A model generated the notes under the pieces. The model was given only the letters and a program-made list of their open reading frames with translations. It made no database searches and was not told the DNA's origin. From the NCBI RefSeq assembly GCF_000757725.1, contig NZ_JJMU01000010.1, positions 86,780 through 150,779 on the forward strand: 64,000 nucleotides of DNA, written 5' to 3'. This DNA comes from Sphingobacterium deserti. GTDB taxonomy: Bacteria > Bacteroidota > Bacteroidia > Sphingobacteriales > Sphingobacteriaceae. This document shows, in pieces, positions 47,003 to 56,352 of the stretch (the first letter of the stretch is position 1; every line of letters begins with the position of its first letter). Both the position numbers and the translations under genes were made by a program.

Positions 47003-47621
47003 GATAAGTCCAACTCAGGATATCCTGAATTCCTTTAATGATTTGATTTTTTCCTTTATCCGTTTTTATGTCGATTTCGCAAAAAGTCCCACCAGCGCCA
47101 TTGGAGTGCAATACTAAATAATAAATCCCGCCCAATAAAAGAGCGCATACCGACCGAATTTCAATGTTTGTTTTTTCGAAAATTGGATCTAAATGGGCTA
47201 ATAACCCTGCTCCGAACTCCTCTCTTATCTTACTTATCTCTCGCATTAGCTTACTTGGTTCACTAATCTCCCATAACAATATCTTTTGAGTTTCTACTTC
47301 CTTTACAAGATTTTCAAGTAAGTTTTCAAGCAAAACAGGGATCAACTGCTTAATATCATGATTAGCATTTAACAAATCGTCTACTTCGTTGCTAAATGCC
47401 GTCCAATAATCTTTCCCCTGAATATAGATACTAATCAAATTATCCACGGAGTAAAAGTACTGGTAAATCATTTTTTTGCTTACCTCTGCCGTATGAGCAA
47501 TATTATTAACCCCCAATTTCGTATATCCCTGCGTGCGAATGACTTCACCTACGGCCCTGATCAGCTTTAATTTTGTCCGCTCCTTGTTACGAATTTTTCC
47601 ATCAGTTATTTTTCTACACAT
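46977..47621 (-). CDS. TetR/AcrR family transcriptional regulator
   Basis: This protein of 214 residues has an N-terminal TetR DNA-binding domain at about 18-62 (LIRAVGEVIRTQGYTKLGVNNIAHTAEVSKKMIYQYF). A helical ligand-binding domain follows. Its stop lies 26 bases inside the start of the PLP-enzyme gene, so the two are translated together. It probably controls its own operon and responds to a lipid or acyl ligand; this is inference. Several Cys residues in the C-terminal part are unremarkable. Confidence 0.9.
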   Translation of the reverse strand: MCRKITDGKIRNKERTKLKLIRAVGEVIRTQGYTKLGVNNIAHTAEVSKKMIYQYFYSVDNLISIYIQGKDYWTAFSNEVDDLLNANHDIKQLIPVLLENLLENLVKEVETQKILLWEISEPSKLMREISKIREEFGAGLLAHLDPIFEKTNIEIRSVCALLLGGIYYLVLHSNGAGGTFCEIDIKTDKGKNQIIKGIQDILSWTYLEAKRQQS

Positions 47622-48021
47622 CCTAAATTTGAATTATCCTATCCTCTCTTATTATTGATAAACCCAATATAAAAACCACAGCTTTATCTATTTTCATATT
47701 ATTTAAAGATGACTTCATTTTGAAATATGTCAAACTTAAATAAAACAAATTAATCTAATAATAAATTTCTACACATATAATAAACCATGTGAGAAATAAA
47801 CTATGAATCACCGCAAAATAAACTACATATCTATCATTTGATATTTAAAAATATTTTTTTGTAGAAAAAACTCTATATCACCAGATATTACATTTTAAAT
47901 TACTTCTGCAAAACGTATTATTAAAACACCACAAAACAATTTTTTCAAAATTCATTAAAAATAAGCCACCACTACGAATAATTTTACTTCTTAATTTCGC
48001 ATCAAACAAAATAAAAACAAA
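47622..48021. other. Very AT-rich divergent intergenic region
   Basis: About 400 bases between the TetR gene and the orphan secreted-protein operon are strongly AT-rich, with many A and T runs. I find no gene, palindromic operator or hairpin that stands out. It probably holds both divergent promoters. Confidence 0.5.
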
Positions 48022-48135
48022 ATGATTAAGTTTAAAAGAAATCTTAAAGGGAATCAACTAAATTTTCCACGACCACATAGTGAGAGGCATGGCTTTTCAG
48101 ACTATTTTGGTAACCTTCAAATTATATTTATATGA
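48022..48135 (+). CDS. Possible 37-residue leader peptide coupled to the orphan secreted protein
   Basis: An ATG frame (MIKFKRNLKGNQLNFPRPHS...) ends in TGA that overlaps the ATG of the 1,100-residue gene as ATGA. The product is basic and polar with a short hydrophobic end. No family is recognised. The exact stop/start overlap is a common sign of translational coupling, but in AT-rich DNA it may be chance. Confidence 0.3.
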   Translation: MIKFKRNLKGNQLNFPRPHSERHGFSDYFGNLQIIFI

Positions 48136-51100
48136 ATAAAGCTTTAAGATATACCCTATCAAAGAGATCAAAAAATACACTTTTTCTCTTTCTCTTTCTT
48201 CTGAACTTTTTCCCGTTCTGCCATGCGCAAAATGGAACGATAACTGGTAATGGCACGGTTATCTATCAAGAGGACGGTTCTGTAACGGTTAAAGGGAGCA
48301 AGACCTTTACCAGCTACATCCCCCGTTCGGTAGGTCTCGCGGACTACATGGTTAGATTAAATACGGCAAGTTTGTTTCGATTAGATTCAGATTTAAAAGG
48401 GGGAATAAAAAGCCGCTTAGATGGTCCTGCATCTGAAGTAACTATAAGCGTATACGCTTTCGTCATGCACGAGCCCAATTTTACAGGAAGGTTATTATAC
48501 AGAGTGAAAGCTAAAACATCAAGCAGCACGGAGTTCGTCGGGGAACCTGAAATGGTTCCTAATCCAGTGGGATCGGGGAATATAGAATCTGATCAAATCA
48601 AAGTATTTATGCAAGCCGCAAGCGCGGCTACTGAATATACCTGCCCGGGCGCCTCGAAGACTATGTTTAGTGCAACGCTGAATTACATGAATGGAGGCAT
48701 ACATCCAACAATCAACACACCGCTTAATGATTGCCTTAAAGGTAATAATTTCGATGTGGACCACCCCGTTATTGTAGAGGTTGAGGTGTCTAATGCCACA
48801 GTATTACCACACGGGCTGAAATTCCCCGGAATGACGGAAGAATACGATCTAGCCAACTATTTCGACGGTGCAAACGCTTTAGATGTGGCTGTATATGTAA
48901 ACGGTGAATTTAAAAAACTATACGTCGCTGGGGACAAAAACCAAAAGCCTATAGACTTGGTGTTGGGTGATTCCGTAACATATAAACTGACCTACAAAGG
49001 CAAGAAAGCTCCAAAGATTACGGGAATGCCCGGGGTGTGGATTGCCCGGTTTGCAGGTGATTTGATGTACTGCTGCAGCCCATCCGTTCAGCCGAACGAA
49101 TTTAACCCTTGGATTGGTTACGATTCTCGTGTACATACCTTGCAAATGAGAAATAAAAAAGGAAATCCCACTTTTAAAGATAAAGTCCCCGATTGGGAGA
49201 AATCATCTTCTGAAGAAAACACTTGGACATGGAGTTGGGCGGCAGAGCGACAAATGGATGCTAACAAGGAAAAGTATGAAGCTTCACATACCTGGATCAA
49301 GTATAAAACACTTAGCGACGGCACTTTCCAGCGCAATAATCAAAAGGAAGGCTTGAACCTTCAATTCTTAAACTATTGGCAAAATGGGGAGAATAGCGAT
49401 TTTAAAGAGTATAAAGGATCTGCGCAATACATGATGGGCTTTGACGATGATGAATTGTTGTACCTGAATAGTCAATACCATGATGCTATTCATCACCCAC
49501 CCTTAGCAGGAGGAGGAATTGCCAAATTGGAAACTATCCCTTCAAGAGAGATGCCTGAAGGTAAAGACCAACTATATAATGTGCGTAACGGCTACCCCAC
49601 GCAAGGCTTTCCGTTAAATACAATAATCTCCGCCTATAGAAAAAACAGGGAATGGCTTTTCAACGGGAATACGAACTACTTTGAAAAATATGATGGATAT
49701 GAGATCCAGGATATCGGAACCGATGAACTACATCCCGATGGTACGGGAGAAGGAAATAATGTAGCGCCAGGATATGTTTCTATCAGAGCAGGAAATCAAG
49801 TGGTCGAGATAAGGATGAATGTCAAATCTCCTTTACATACAGATAAAGGGTTTTATGGCTCCTTGAAAGGTAATAGGTGGCCCACCTATTATGAGAAGGA
49901 TATCCCGTATAAACTATCTGGGCTGGAAGGATTATCATTAGATGAGCTCGATAAATTTTCCATGGAATACACGGGGAGTGACGCCTTGGGAAATCTTAAA
50001 ACACAAACCAAAAGGCTTAAGGATCTCACAGACCAGCAAAAAACAGACATCTCGAATTATGGAGACTGGACCGCAGTGTTTGATAACAACTCGCCGGCCT
50101 ACTCGGCCATCACCGTATATTATCAACGGAAGTTAGGTGCGCAAAGAGTGATTGTGGCGGGGAAAGAACTGAAGCCTATTTTCTTGCTCTTCGCGGGCGA
50201 AAAAGGATTAGAGGGTAAAGGCTTAGGGGCAAAGATCTGGCTAAATGATTTTAGAAACGAGGAAACGGATGAATATATATTACCGAGGCAATTTGGTGGC
50301 AAGACAAAATACACAAAACTCTTTGTAAGGAATTACACTTTTCCGCTAGACACCACCACAACATTTGAGGCCTGGGACGGTGACCCGCATCTGTTTTACG
50401 ACGCGGGAACGGAATGGTTTCTCTCCAGCAGGACCTTGGCCAAAAGAATTCCTGACAGTTATTTGGACGGAACCGATCCCCAAGCGGAAAAACCGTATTT
50501 GAAATATTACGTCAATGGCGTAGAACAGACGAAAGGAAGATCCGGTAAAAACTTTACCTATACCTGGCGTACGCCAGGAACGCATCTCTTAACCGTTGAG
50601 TATCGAGTTGACGGAAATTTAACGCGATATGACCATAAAATCACTGTTGTAAATTACCCAAAAACTAATCTTGGTCAGCAACGGGGACGTATCGTAGTAA
50701 AGGATTTGACCACACAAGAAGCGAAATGGCTCGGTGTAGCTAGGCCTGATGTTTATAAAGTATTGGAAGTGGTCGATGTTTATAGTTCTTATCTGTATAA
50801 ACATGGGCCGCGCCAAAATACACCCTATGTTAATAGATGGGCTGAATTTAATGACTATGCAGGGTTTTACGCATGGAGTAGAGACGATATCGACGTAACT
50901 AAAAATTTTATAGAGAGTTATAAGGATTTAGACTGGTTTTGGTTTAATTGGGCTTTACATTATTCCAGTAATTGGCGAGATCATCTCCCAAATGGACTCC
51001 CCCCATATGTTGGAAATAATCAGGTAACACGCGTATATACCACAGAATTGGATGCTTTTGCGGCGCCTATTAAGAAACTATTCGAATCGGTGAAGGACGC

Positions 51101-51434
51101 TACCTGGCAATATACGGTTCCTTTGGTTTCGTTTACTGATTATCAAGGGAATCGAATGCGGACAAATCCGAGTTGTTTATATGACCTCCGGGCCGTTTGG
51201 TCTAACACAGATGGAGCCTTTTCCGGAAATGTAAGATTGCCTGATGATCCAAATGCGATACAAGCCCCCGACATCTCCGACGAACAGAAAGACAGACAGG
51301 AATTTTTTTATGATATAGTAAGTGGGCGAAAGGTAGTATTATCCTTTTACGGAACAGAACCGAGACATATTTCTGTTTCGAACTTCTTATATCCCACAGA
51401 AACTTTTATAGCGGAAATTGATGTAGATAAATAG
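48132..51434 (+). CDS. Large secreted protein of unknown function (1,100 residues)
   Basis: A signal peptide ends near FCHAQ (residue 34). The mature protein begins with a beta-rich region (NGTITGNGTVIYQEDGSVTV). A Cys-containing part follows (YTCPGASKTM; GDLMYCCSPSVQPNE near residue 317), then long polar/aromatic stretches rich in Trp and Tyr, and an Ig-like segment near 790-845 (FTYTWRTPGTHLLTVEYRVDG). No catalytic motif, LPXTG, C-terminal sorting domain or transmembrane segment is visible. It is followed after 96 bases by a tail-fibre-like protein, so both may build a surface structure. I do not recognise the family. Confidence 0.72.
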   Translation: MNKALRYTLSKRSKNTLFLFLFLLNFFPFCHAQNGTITGNGTVIYQEDGSVTVKGSKTFTSYIPRSVGLADYMVRLNTASLFRLDSDLKGGIKSRLDGPASEVTISVYAFVMHEPNFTGRLLYRVKAKTSSSTEFVGEPEMVPNPVGSGNIESDQIKVFMQAASAATEYTCPGASKTMFSATLNYMNGGIHPTINTPLNDCLKGNNFDVDHPVIVEVEVSNATVLPHGLKFPGMTEEYDLANYFDGANALDVAVYVNGEFKKLYVAGDKNQKPIDLVLGDSVTYKLTYKGKKAPKITGMPGVWIARFAGDLMYCCSPSVQPNEFNPWIGYDSRVHTLQMRNKKGNPTFKDKVPDWEKSSSEENTWTWSWAAERQMDANKEKYEASHTWIKYKTLSDGTFQRNNQKEGLNLQFLNYWQNGENSDFKEYKGSAQYMMGFDDDELLYLNSQYHDAIHHPPLAGGGIAKLETIPSREMPEGKDQLYNVRNGYPTQGFPLNTIISAYRKNREWLFNGNTNYFEKYDGYEIQDIGTDELHPDGTGEGNNVAPGYVSIRAGNQVVEIRMNVKSPLHTDKGFYGSLKGNRWPTYYEKDIPYKLSGLEGLSLDELDKFSMEYTGSDALGNLKTQTKRLKDLTDQQKTDISNYGDWTAVFDNNSPAYSAITVYYQRKLGAQRVIVAGKELKPIFLLFAGEKGLEGKGLGAKIWLNDFRNEETDEYILPRQFGGKTKYTKLFVRNYTFPLDTTTTFEAWDGDPHLFYDAGTEWFLSSRTLAKRIPDSYLDGTDPQAEKPYLKYYVNGVEQTKGRSGKNFTYTWRTPGTHLLTVEYRVDGNLTRYDHKITVVNYPKTNLGQQRGRIVVKDLTTQEAKWLGVARPDVYKVLEVVDVYSSYLYKHGPRQNTPYVNRWAEFNDYAGFYAWSRDDIDVTKNFIESYKDLDWFWFNWALHYSSNWRDHLPNGLPPYVGNNQVTRVYTTELDAFAAPIKKLFESVKDATWQYTVPLVSFTDYQGNRMRTNPSCLYDLRAVWSNTDGAFSGNVRLPDDPNAIQAPDISDEQKDRQEFFYDIVSGRKVVLSFYGTEPRHISVSNFLYPTETFIAEIDVDK

Positions 51435-51530
51435 TAGGCATATATAAAATCGTGACGATACAATCTTAGAAAACCTATCCAGTCCGGATAGATCACAAAA
51501 ATAGTGTAAAAACAATTAATTAAATTAAAA

Positions 51531-52733
51531 ATGGAAAAGACAGTTTTTTCAAGTCAAAATATAGGTCGATATGTTATTGCGACTTCGAGCACTTCTATTA
51601 GAAGAAATATAGTAAAAGCACCTTTATCGAATAAATTCGTGGGGCTATCACTTCTATTGGCGTTGTTTTGCGTTACAGCACAGGCACAAGTAAAAGATAG
51701 TATTAGCCAACAAGGTAGTTTAAATCTAAGTCCCAGAAGCTACATATCCTACCAGTCCTATAGACTTGAAACCAGCGAAAAACCCCTTGCAGGATACTTG
51801 TCTGCAGAACGTGATAACAGCATTGTAATAAAGAATGAGACGATTGAAGGAGATGATATAAATCGCCGTTACGGGAAAATAAGGCTGATAACGAGATCCG
51901 TTAATGCATTCGACGGTTCGGCTCTTGAAGTAGGTTATGATGAACATGGCGTCGGCGCCTATTGGTTGGGATCAAACAACGGGCGGCCTCTATCCATTAT
52001 AAGTGGCGGCGAGATGTACTTTTACACGAACAACCGTCAAAATGGACTAAAAATGCCAATGATAATTAATTCCGCCGGACACGTTGGAATCGGATTGGAA
52101 AATTCCCGAACTAAGGAGCAACTCCATGTCAATGGAAATATTCTTACTGAAAATAATATTCTGATTTCAAACCGTATGAAGGATGAAACACGTCTAAACC
52201 TTTCAATCGGTGCGGCGACTGATCTTTCTCACATGAATCTAGGCACCACAAGTGATCATGACTTAACATTGGCCGCTTCCGAAAAAAATGTTATTCGCTT
52301 ACACAAAGAGGGGTATGCCGTGATCTATCATCGCGGCCACGATTCCAATGTGAAGATCAGTCCCGACAACGTGGATCGATTTTCGCTTTTCGTGAACAGA
52401 GGGATATTGACGGAAGACATCGCCCTAGGGCCTAAAAACAGCTGGGCAGACTATGTATTTACCAAATCGTATAAAAGGTTTTCTCTAGCTGAAGTGGATA
52501 ACTACATTACAAAAAATGGCCACCTGCCGAATATGTTTACTGCTGAACAGATTAAAGATGAAGGCTATTCGCTGCACGACATGAATGTAAAGTTGCTTGA
52601 GAAAGTAGAAGAACTTACCTTATATGCCATCGAACAAGACAAAAAAACAAAAGAACTGGAAATACATCTCGAAAAATACCGGTCGCTCGAAGAGAAAATA
52701 AACCTTTTAGAAAAAAGTATCCAACAAAATTAG
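51531..52733 (+). CDS. Secreted tail-fibre-like protein with C-terminal coiled coil
   Basis: This protein of 400 residues has an internal-looking signal segment at about 34-53 (KFVGLSLLLALFCVTAQAQ) after a 30-residue basic lead, so the true start may be further in. The body carries strand-rich repeats with GHVGIGLENSRTKEQLHVNGN. This is the motif seen at the shaft/head of many Bacteroidota fibre proteins. The end has the typical SWADYVFTKSYKRFSLAEVD, ITKNGHLPNMFTAEQIKDEG, then a coiled coil (LLEKVEELTLYAIEQDKK and on). It probably forms a trimeric surface fibre and pairs with the preceding orphan gene. Confidence 0.72.
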   Translation: MEKTVFSSQNIGRYVIATSSTSIRRNIVKAPLSNKFVGLSLLLALFCVTAQAQVKDSISQQGSLNLSPRSYISYQSYRLETSEKPLAGYLSAERDNSIVIKNETIEGDDINRRYGKIRLITRSVNAFDGSALEVGYDEHGVGAYWLGSNNGRPLSIISGGEMYFYTNNRQNGLKMPMIINSAGHVGIGLENSRTKEQLHVNGNILTENNILISNRMKDETRLNLSIGAATDLSHMNLGTTSDHDLTLAASEKNVIRLHKEGYAVIYHRGHDSNVKISPDNVDRFSLFVNRGILTEDIALGPKNSWADYVFTKSYKRFSLAEVDNYITKNGHLPNMFTAEQIKDEGYSLHDMNVKLLEKVEELTLYAIEQDKKTKELEIHLEKYRSLEEKINLLEKSIQQN

Positions 52734-52748
52734 TCTTTTGTTGCGTAG

Positions 52749-52798
52749 ATCAGATCATGGCGTTTAATAAATCGTATTGAACGCCATGATCTGATTTC
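52749..52798. terminator. Perfect 16-bp hairpin between convergent genes
   Basis: ATCAGATCATGGCGTT and AACGCCATGATCTGAT form a perfect 16-bp stem with a 15-base loop, followed by TTTCAT. It lies between the fibre-like gene and the convergent GH123-like gene and probably ends transcription from the left. Confidence 0.7.
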
Positions 52799-52805
52799 AT
52801 GATAA

Positions 52806-54575
52806 TCAATTGTCCCCATTTAATAGGCGCCTTGTCTTTTCAATTAGTTCCATCACATGCTTATCTATTAGCGCCGTACTTTCAAATTGTTGCAACATCA
52901 TGTTTAATTTGTCCAGTGCTTCAAAATTATTTTCACGACGATACCGTTCGCTCAATATTCGGATTTTTTCGAAATCCTGCACGCCTTCTAGCAGCTTTTC
53001 AAAACGGACAGATGATCGAGGGCCAGGATAAATCTGAAAGGTATCTCCCGCAGGCCAGGAAATAAATCTGGAGTCGAGCAAAGGTTGTGCAGGCCAACTG
53101 TTATAAGCCCAGCGAAGATAGCCTGTAAAACCCTTGGCGGCACACTGGTAGGGTAAGTAGATGGCCTCAATTGGTGAGGAAAAAGTAAACAAATTAGGAA
53201 AATTTCCTTCGCACGATGTATAATAGGTACTGGGCCAACCTTTTGCTTTTCTTTGCAATAGCTCTTCGGATGTGAAACGGTCTGTTTTAAAAACCGCATA
53301 ATCGTAAATATCGTTTATCAATTCGGCATGATAACGTCCTGCCAGTGCAATTTTCCAGTCAGCATCAGCTTCGTGCAATAGTTTAATGACACGCTGCATA
53401 TCTTCAAGCGGTCGCTCATCCATCGCGATGCTCGTCTTCGCAAACCAGTTTTTTTGCTTTAAATGCGCAGCAAAATCTTTAAGCAGGGGTAACCAAAAAT
53501 CTTTGTAAGCCTTGTCAGCGGTATGTGCCATAAAGATGCTATCGCTTTGGGTATTTTCATCATAGTACCTGTAGTTGTTATCCCAAGACATGATGCTGTA
53601 GCAATTGATCCGTTTGGTAATACCACAATCTTGAACAAAGTTTACGTATTTGTCAAACAAGCTATAATCATAAAACCAGCTTCCATCTGCCTTTTTGATA
53701 ACCTTAATCATGCCGGGAAAGTCATCATACGTCTGATGTCCCCAAGGCTCATGGGTAATAGCCGCAGTAACAACTTTTTGTCCGGCTTGCGCCAACATTT
53801 CAAAGTACGGTTTCATGGCCTCAAAATGTGCATCCGTCCAGAGCCCCGTGTTATGAATCCTTGCAATCGCAACTGGATGCTGCCATAAATCCAGATCAAA
53901 ACCTATATCCGCAGGTTTTGGCAACGTACGGTCAATTACGTTGATCTGCAATCTTAATCGCCGCACGGTAGTTTCTGTTTTTATGTCCACCAAGCCTGTG
54001 TACAGCCCCGGAGCTGCATCGTGTGGAATTTGTAGGCTAAGCCATACCGGTTGTACGGTATTCGCCGAAATAGCCATCGTTTCCACCGTATCAAGCACAT
54101 CGGCAACTAAGGAGGAGTCAATCTCCGTGGTTTTGTTTTCCTTCACACAATCAGGCTGATAGATGTCCGTCATCACGTATCGAACAAACGAGGCCTTTAG
54201 ATGATCCGCGCCTATTACATTTCCTTTGTTGTCCTTTAATTGTGAAAAGGATACGCGGGCTTCACGTATCGCCCTTTTTGTCCAAATCAACACTTGTGTG
54301 TTGATTTTTTCGCCCCTCCAGCCCGTAGCACTCCATTTCGTCTGCGTAGGAACTGTCGGAATTTTACTTTTTTTAAAACGGACGTTACTGCTTGCAAAGC
54401 TGACGTTGATTTCCTTTTTCAGCTTCGCCCAAGAATTGGTATCTGTTATTGCAGGATCAGCCAATTCTATGTAGCTGCTGCCAGACGATTCTTTATCTAT
54501 TTTTAATTGCGAAAAAGTTTCGGTGATACCAACTGTCAGTAAGCAAACTAACATAAATTTAATCAGTTGTTTCAT
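52806..54575 (-). CDS. GH123-like (DUF4091) secreted glycoside hydrolase, copy 1
   Basis: This protein of 589 residues has a signal peptide ending near TFSQ. An N-terminal beta-sandwich covers about 25-215. The catalytic TIM-barrel part then starts with the DLDLWQHPVAIARI block. The adjacent acidic pair Asp386-Glu387 in TSIAMDERPLEDM is where GH123 enzymes carry the residues for substrate-assisted hydrolysis. GH123 founders are beta-N-acetylgalactosaminidases. The end (LRWAYNSWPAQP, PGPRSSVRFEKLLEGVQDFEKIRIL) is typical of DUF4091. It is the last gene of the SusC/SusD 3 operon and has a weak paralogue directly upstream. Confidence 0.85.
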   Translation of the reverse strand: MKQLIKFMLVCLLTVGITETFSQLKIDKESSGSSYIELADPAITDTNSWAKLKKEINVSFASSNVRFKKSKIPTVPTQTKWSATGWRGEKINTQVLIWTKRAIREARVSFSQLKDNKGNVIGADHLKASFVRYVMTDIYQPDCVKENKTTEIDSSLVADVLDTVETMAISANTVQPVWLSLQIPHDAAPGLYTGLVDIKTETTVRRLRLQINVIDRTLPKPADIGFDLDLWQHPVAIARIHNTGLWTDAHFEAMKPYFEMLAQAGQKVVTAAITHEPWGHQTYDDFPGMIKVIKKADGSWFYDYSLFDKYVNFVQDCGITKRINCYSIMSWDNNYRYYDENTQSDSIFMAHTADKAYKDFWLPLLKDFAAHLKQKNWFAKTSIAMDERPLEDMQRVIKLLHEADADWKIALAGRYHAELINDIYDYAVFKTDRFTSEELLQRKAKGWPSTYYTSCEGNFPNLFTFSSPIEAIYLPYQCAAKGFTGYLRWAYNSWPAQPLLDSRFISWPAGDTFQIYPGPRSSVRFEKLLEGVQDFEKIRILSERYRRENNFEALDKLNMMLQQFESTALIDKHVMELIEKTRRLLNGDN

Positions 54576-54645
54576 GCTTATAGTTTATTTATTTTGACTA
54601 GAATATACAAAATGAAAATCTTTTGAAATATTCGCATTTTGAACA

Positions 54646-56340
54646 TTACAAAGTCGATATTTTTTTGAGTAAACCTTGTGCACTAGGCACGAGCGAGGGC
54701 GCATACGCTCCGGAAGTCGCGCTGAATTGCTTTAATTCCTCGTTCAAAGTTGCATTGTTAAGTATTCGAATTTTTTCATAATCTTGTATACCCTCCCGGA
54801 GAAGCTCGAGCCGCATACTGGAAACTGGCTTGCTTGAGGAAGAGTTATCCGTCCTGTATATCATACTGAAATCACCGGCGCAATTGGAACCATCTCGCAC
54901 ATCGATCGGATTCTCTTTGGTCCAATAATCATAGGCCCACCGCAGATAGCCATTGAAGCCCAATGCAGCGGCATGCCAAGCCATCCAGGTCATTTCTGCA
55001 GGGCTGTTTTGTATGCTCACGTAATTATTAGGATTTGTTTGTGAACAGCTCGTATAAAACGTGTTGATCCTGTCCCCACGGAATTGGGTGAGCTTATTGT
55101 ATCCTAAAATAGTAGCGTAATCATACAAATTTTCTTCCGTTTCCTTGCGCACATTATGTCCCGCAATACCAATCTTCCAACGCTTATCATGTTGTTTTAT
55201 AACCTTTACAATTTCGGACATTTCCCCATCTGTTGTTTCATCCATATACAACACCGTTTTATCAAACCAGCCTTTGGCCTTAAGATGTTTTTTAAAGGCA
55301 TCGAGAAAGGAATTCCATACGGCGGTGAAATCAGGGCTTCCCGCTTTAACTTCAAGCTTGCTGTTGGATGATGTTGCTCCATCAAAATAGGCGATAGATC
55401 GGCTATTCCAGCCCGCAATCGAGAAACAGTTGATTTGCTTCTTTATTCCCCATTGCATCATGTGTTCCACATAGGCGTCGAAGTCCGAAAAATCATATGT
55501 CCACATTCCACTATCGTTTCTGTTCCATTTTATCATAGTTTGCCCATCCAATACGGCACCGTCTTTAATGTATGTAGTGATCGCTTTCTGTCCGGCGTCC
55601 GCTAACAAAGCATAAAAAGGTTTTATCAGCCGGAAATACTCCGCAGAGAACGGCTTTATTTTGTCCGCGTGCGAACTGTTATACAGACTCAACAGTTGAA
55701 ACGGAAACTGCCAAAGGTCAAGATGATAAGACCAATCTGCGACAGGCGGAAGCGTTTTGTTAACCACGAGAATATCGAATGTGAACTTTTGTTCGGCATC
55801 ATCACTTCCTTTGACAAGCATCGTACCGGAGTACTTACCCTCGTGTACGTTGTCGGGAATATCAATGGTTACCCATACCTTGACCGGCTCTCCAGGCGTA
55901 ATCGACGTTACTTTCTCGGAAGATAGCGCATCTGCTATAAAGGTATCTGTTCGCTGCGTAAATGCGTCGCAGCTTCCGGTTTGTAAATCGCCAAGTACAT
56001 ACGAAGGAAAACGCAAGCTCACGCTAGCTGCCGGGATGTATCCTTCTGTACCGACAAGATCGCTGACCTCATACCTGACGTCGTTCAACGCCCTATCACT
56101 CCATAGAACAATCTGTTTGTGAATGCGGTCATTTCTCCATACGGTATCACTCCAGTTCATTTCCTGTATACCTGTAAACATTTGTCCGACGCTGTAACGT
56201 TTGAATTTCGATTCAAAGCTTCCGTTGAGGGCATCTGAGCCATTAACAGTATTTCCATCATTTATTGGCGTATCATCTGCAATACCTGACAGATTGCCCA
56301 GCAACAGTACAACAATGGCACATATTTTAAGATTCTTCAT
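54646..56340 (-). CDS. GH123-like (DUF4091) secreted glycoside hydrolase, copy 2
   Basis: This protein of 564 residues has a signal peptide (MKNLKICAIVVLLLGNLSGIAD). It has the same two-part plan as its downstream paralogue: beta-sandwich to about 195, then the barrel with YHLDLWQFPFQLLSLYN. The catalytic pair Asp367-Glu368 is in KTVLYMDETTDGEM. The end GFNGYLRWAYDYWTKENP and RLELLREGIQDYEKIRIL matches the family. It starts 12 bases after SusD 3, so it belongs to that operon. Two different GH123-like enzymes in a row suggest a substrate with two GalNAc-type linkages or exo/endo division of labour. Confidence 0.85.
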   Translation of the reverse strand: MKNLKICAIVVLLLGNLSGIADDTPINDGNTVNGSDALNGSFESKFKRYSVGQMFTGIQEMNWSDTVWRNDRIHKQIVLWSDRALNDVRYEVSDLVGTEGYIPAASVSLRFPSYVLGDLQTGSCDAFTQRTDTFIADALSSEKVTSITPGEPVKVWVTIDIPDNVHEGKYSGTMLVKGSDDAEQKFTFDILVVNKTLPPVADWSYHLDLWQFPFQLLSLYNSSHADKIKPFSAEYFRLIKPFYALLADAGQKAITTYIKDGAVLDGQTMIKWNRNDSGMWTYDFSDFDAYVEHMMQWGIKKQINCFSIAGWNSRSIAYFDGATSSNSKLEVKAGSPDFTAVWNSFLDAFKKHLKAKGWFDKTVLYMDETTDGEMSEIVKVIKQHDKRWKIGIAGHNVRKETEENLYDYATILGYNKLTQFRGDRINTFYTSCSQTNPNNYVSIQNSPAEMTWMAWHAAALGFNGYLRWAYDYWTKENPIDVRDGSNCAGDFSMIYRTDNSSSSKPVSSMRLELLREGIQDYEKIRILNNATLNEELKQFSATSGAYAPSLVPSAQGLLKKISTL

Positions 56341-56352
56341 TGCGGTAATTTC

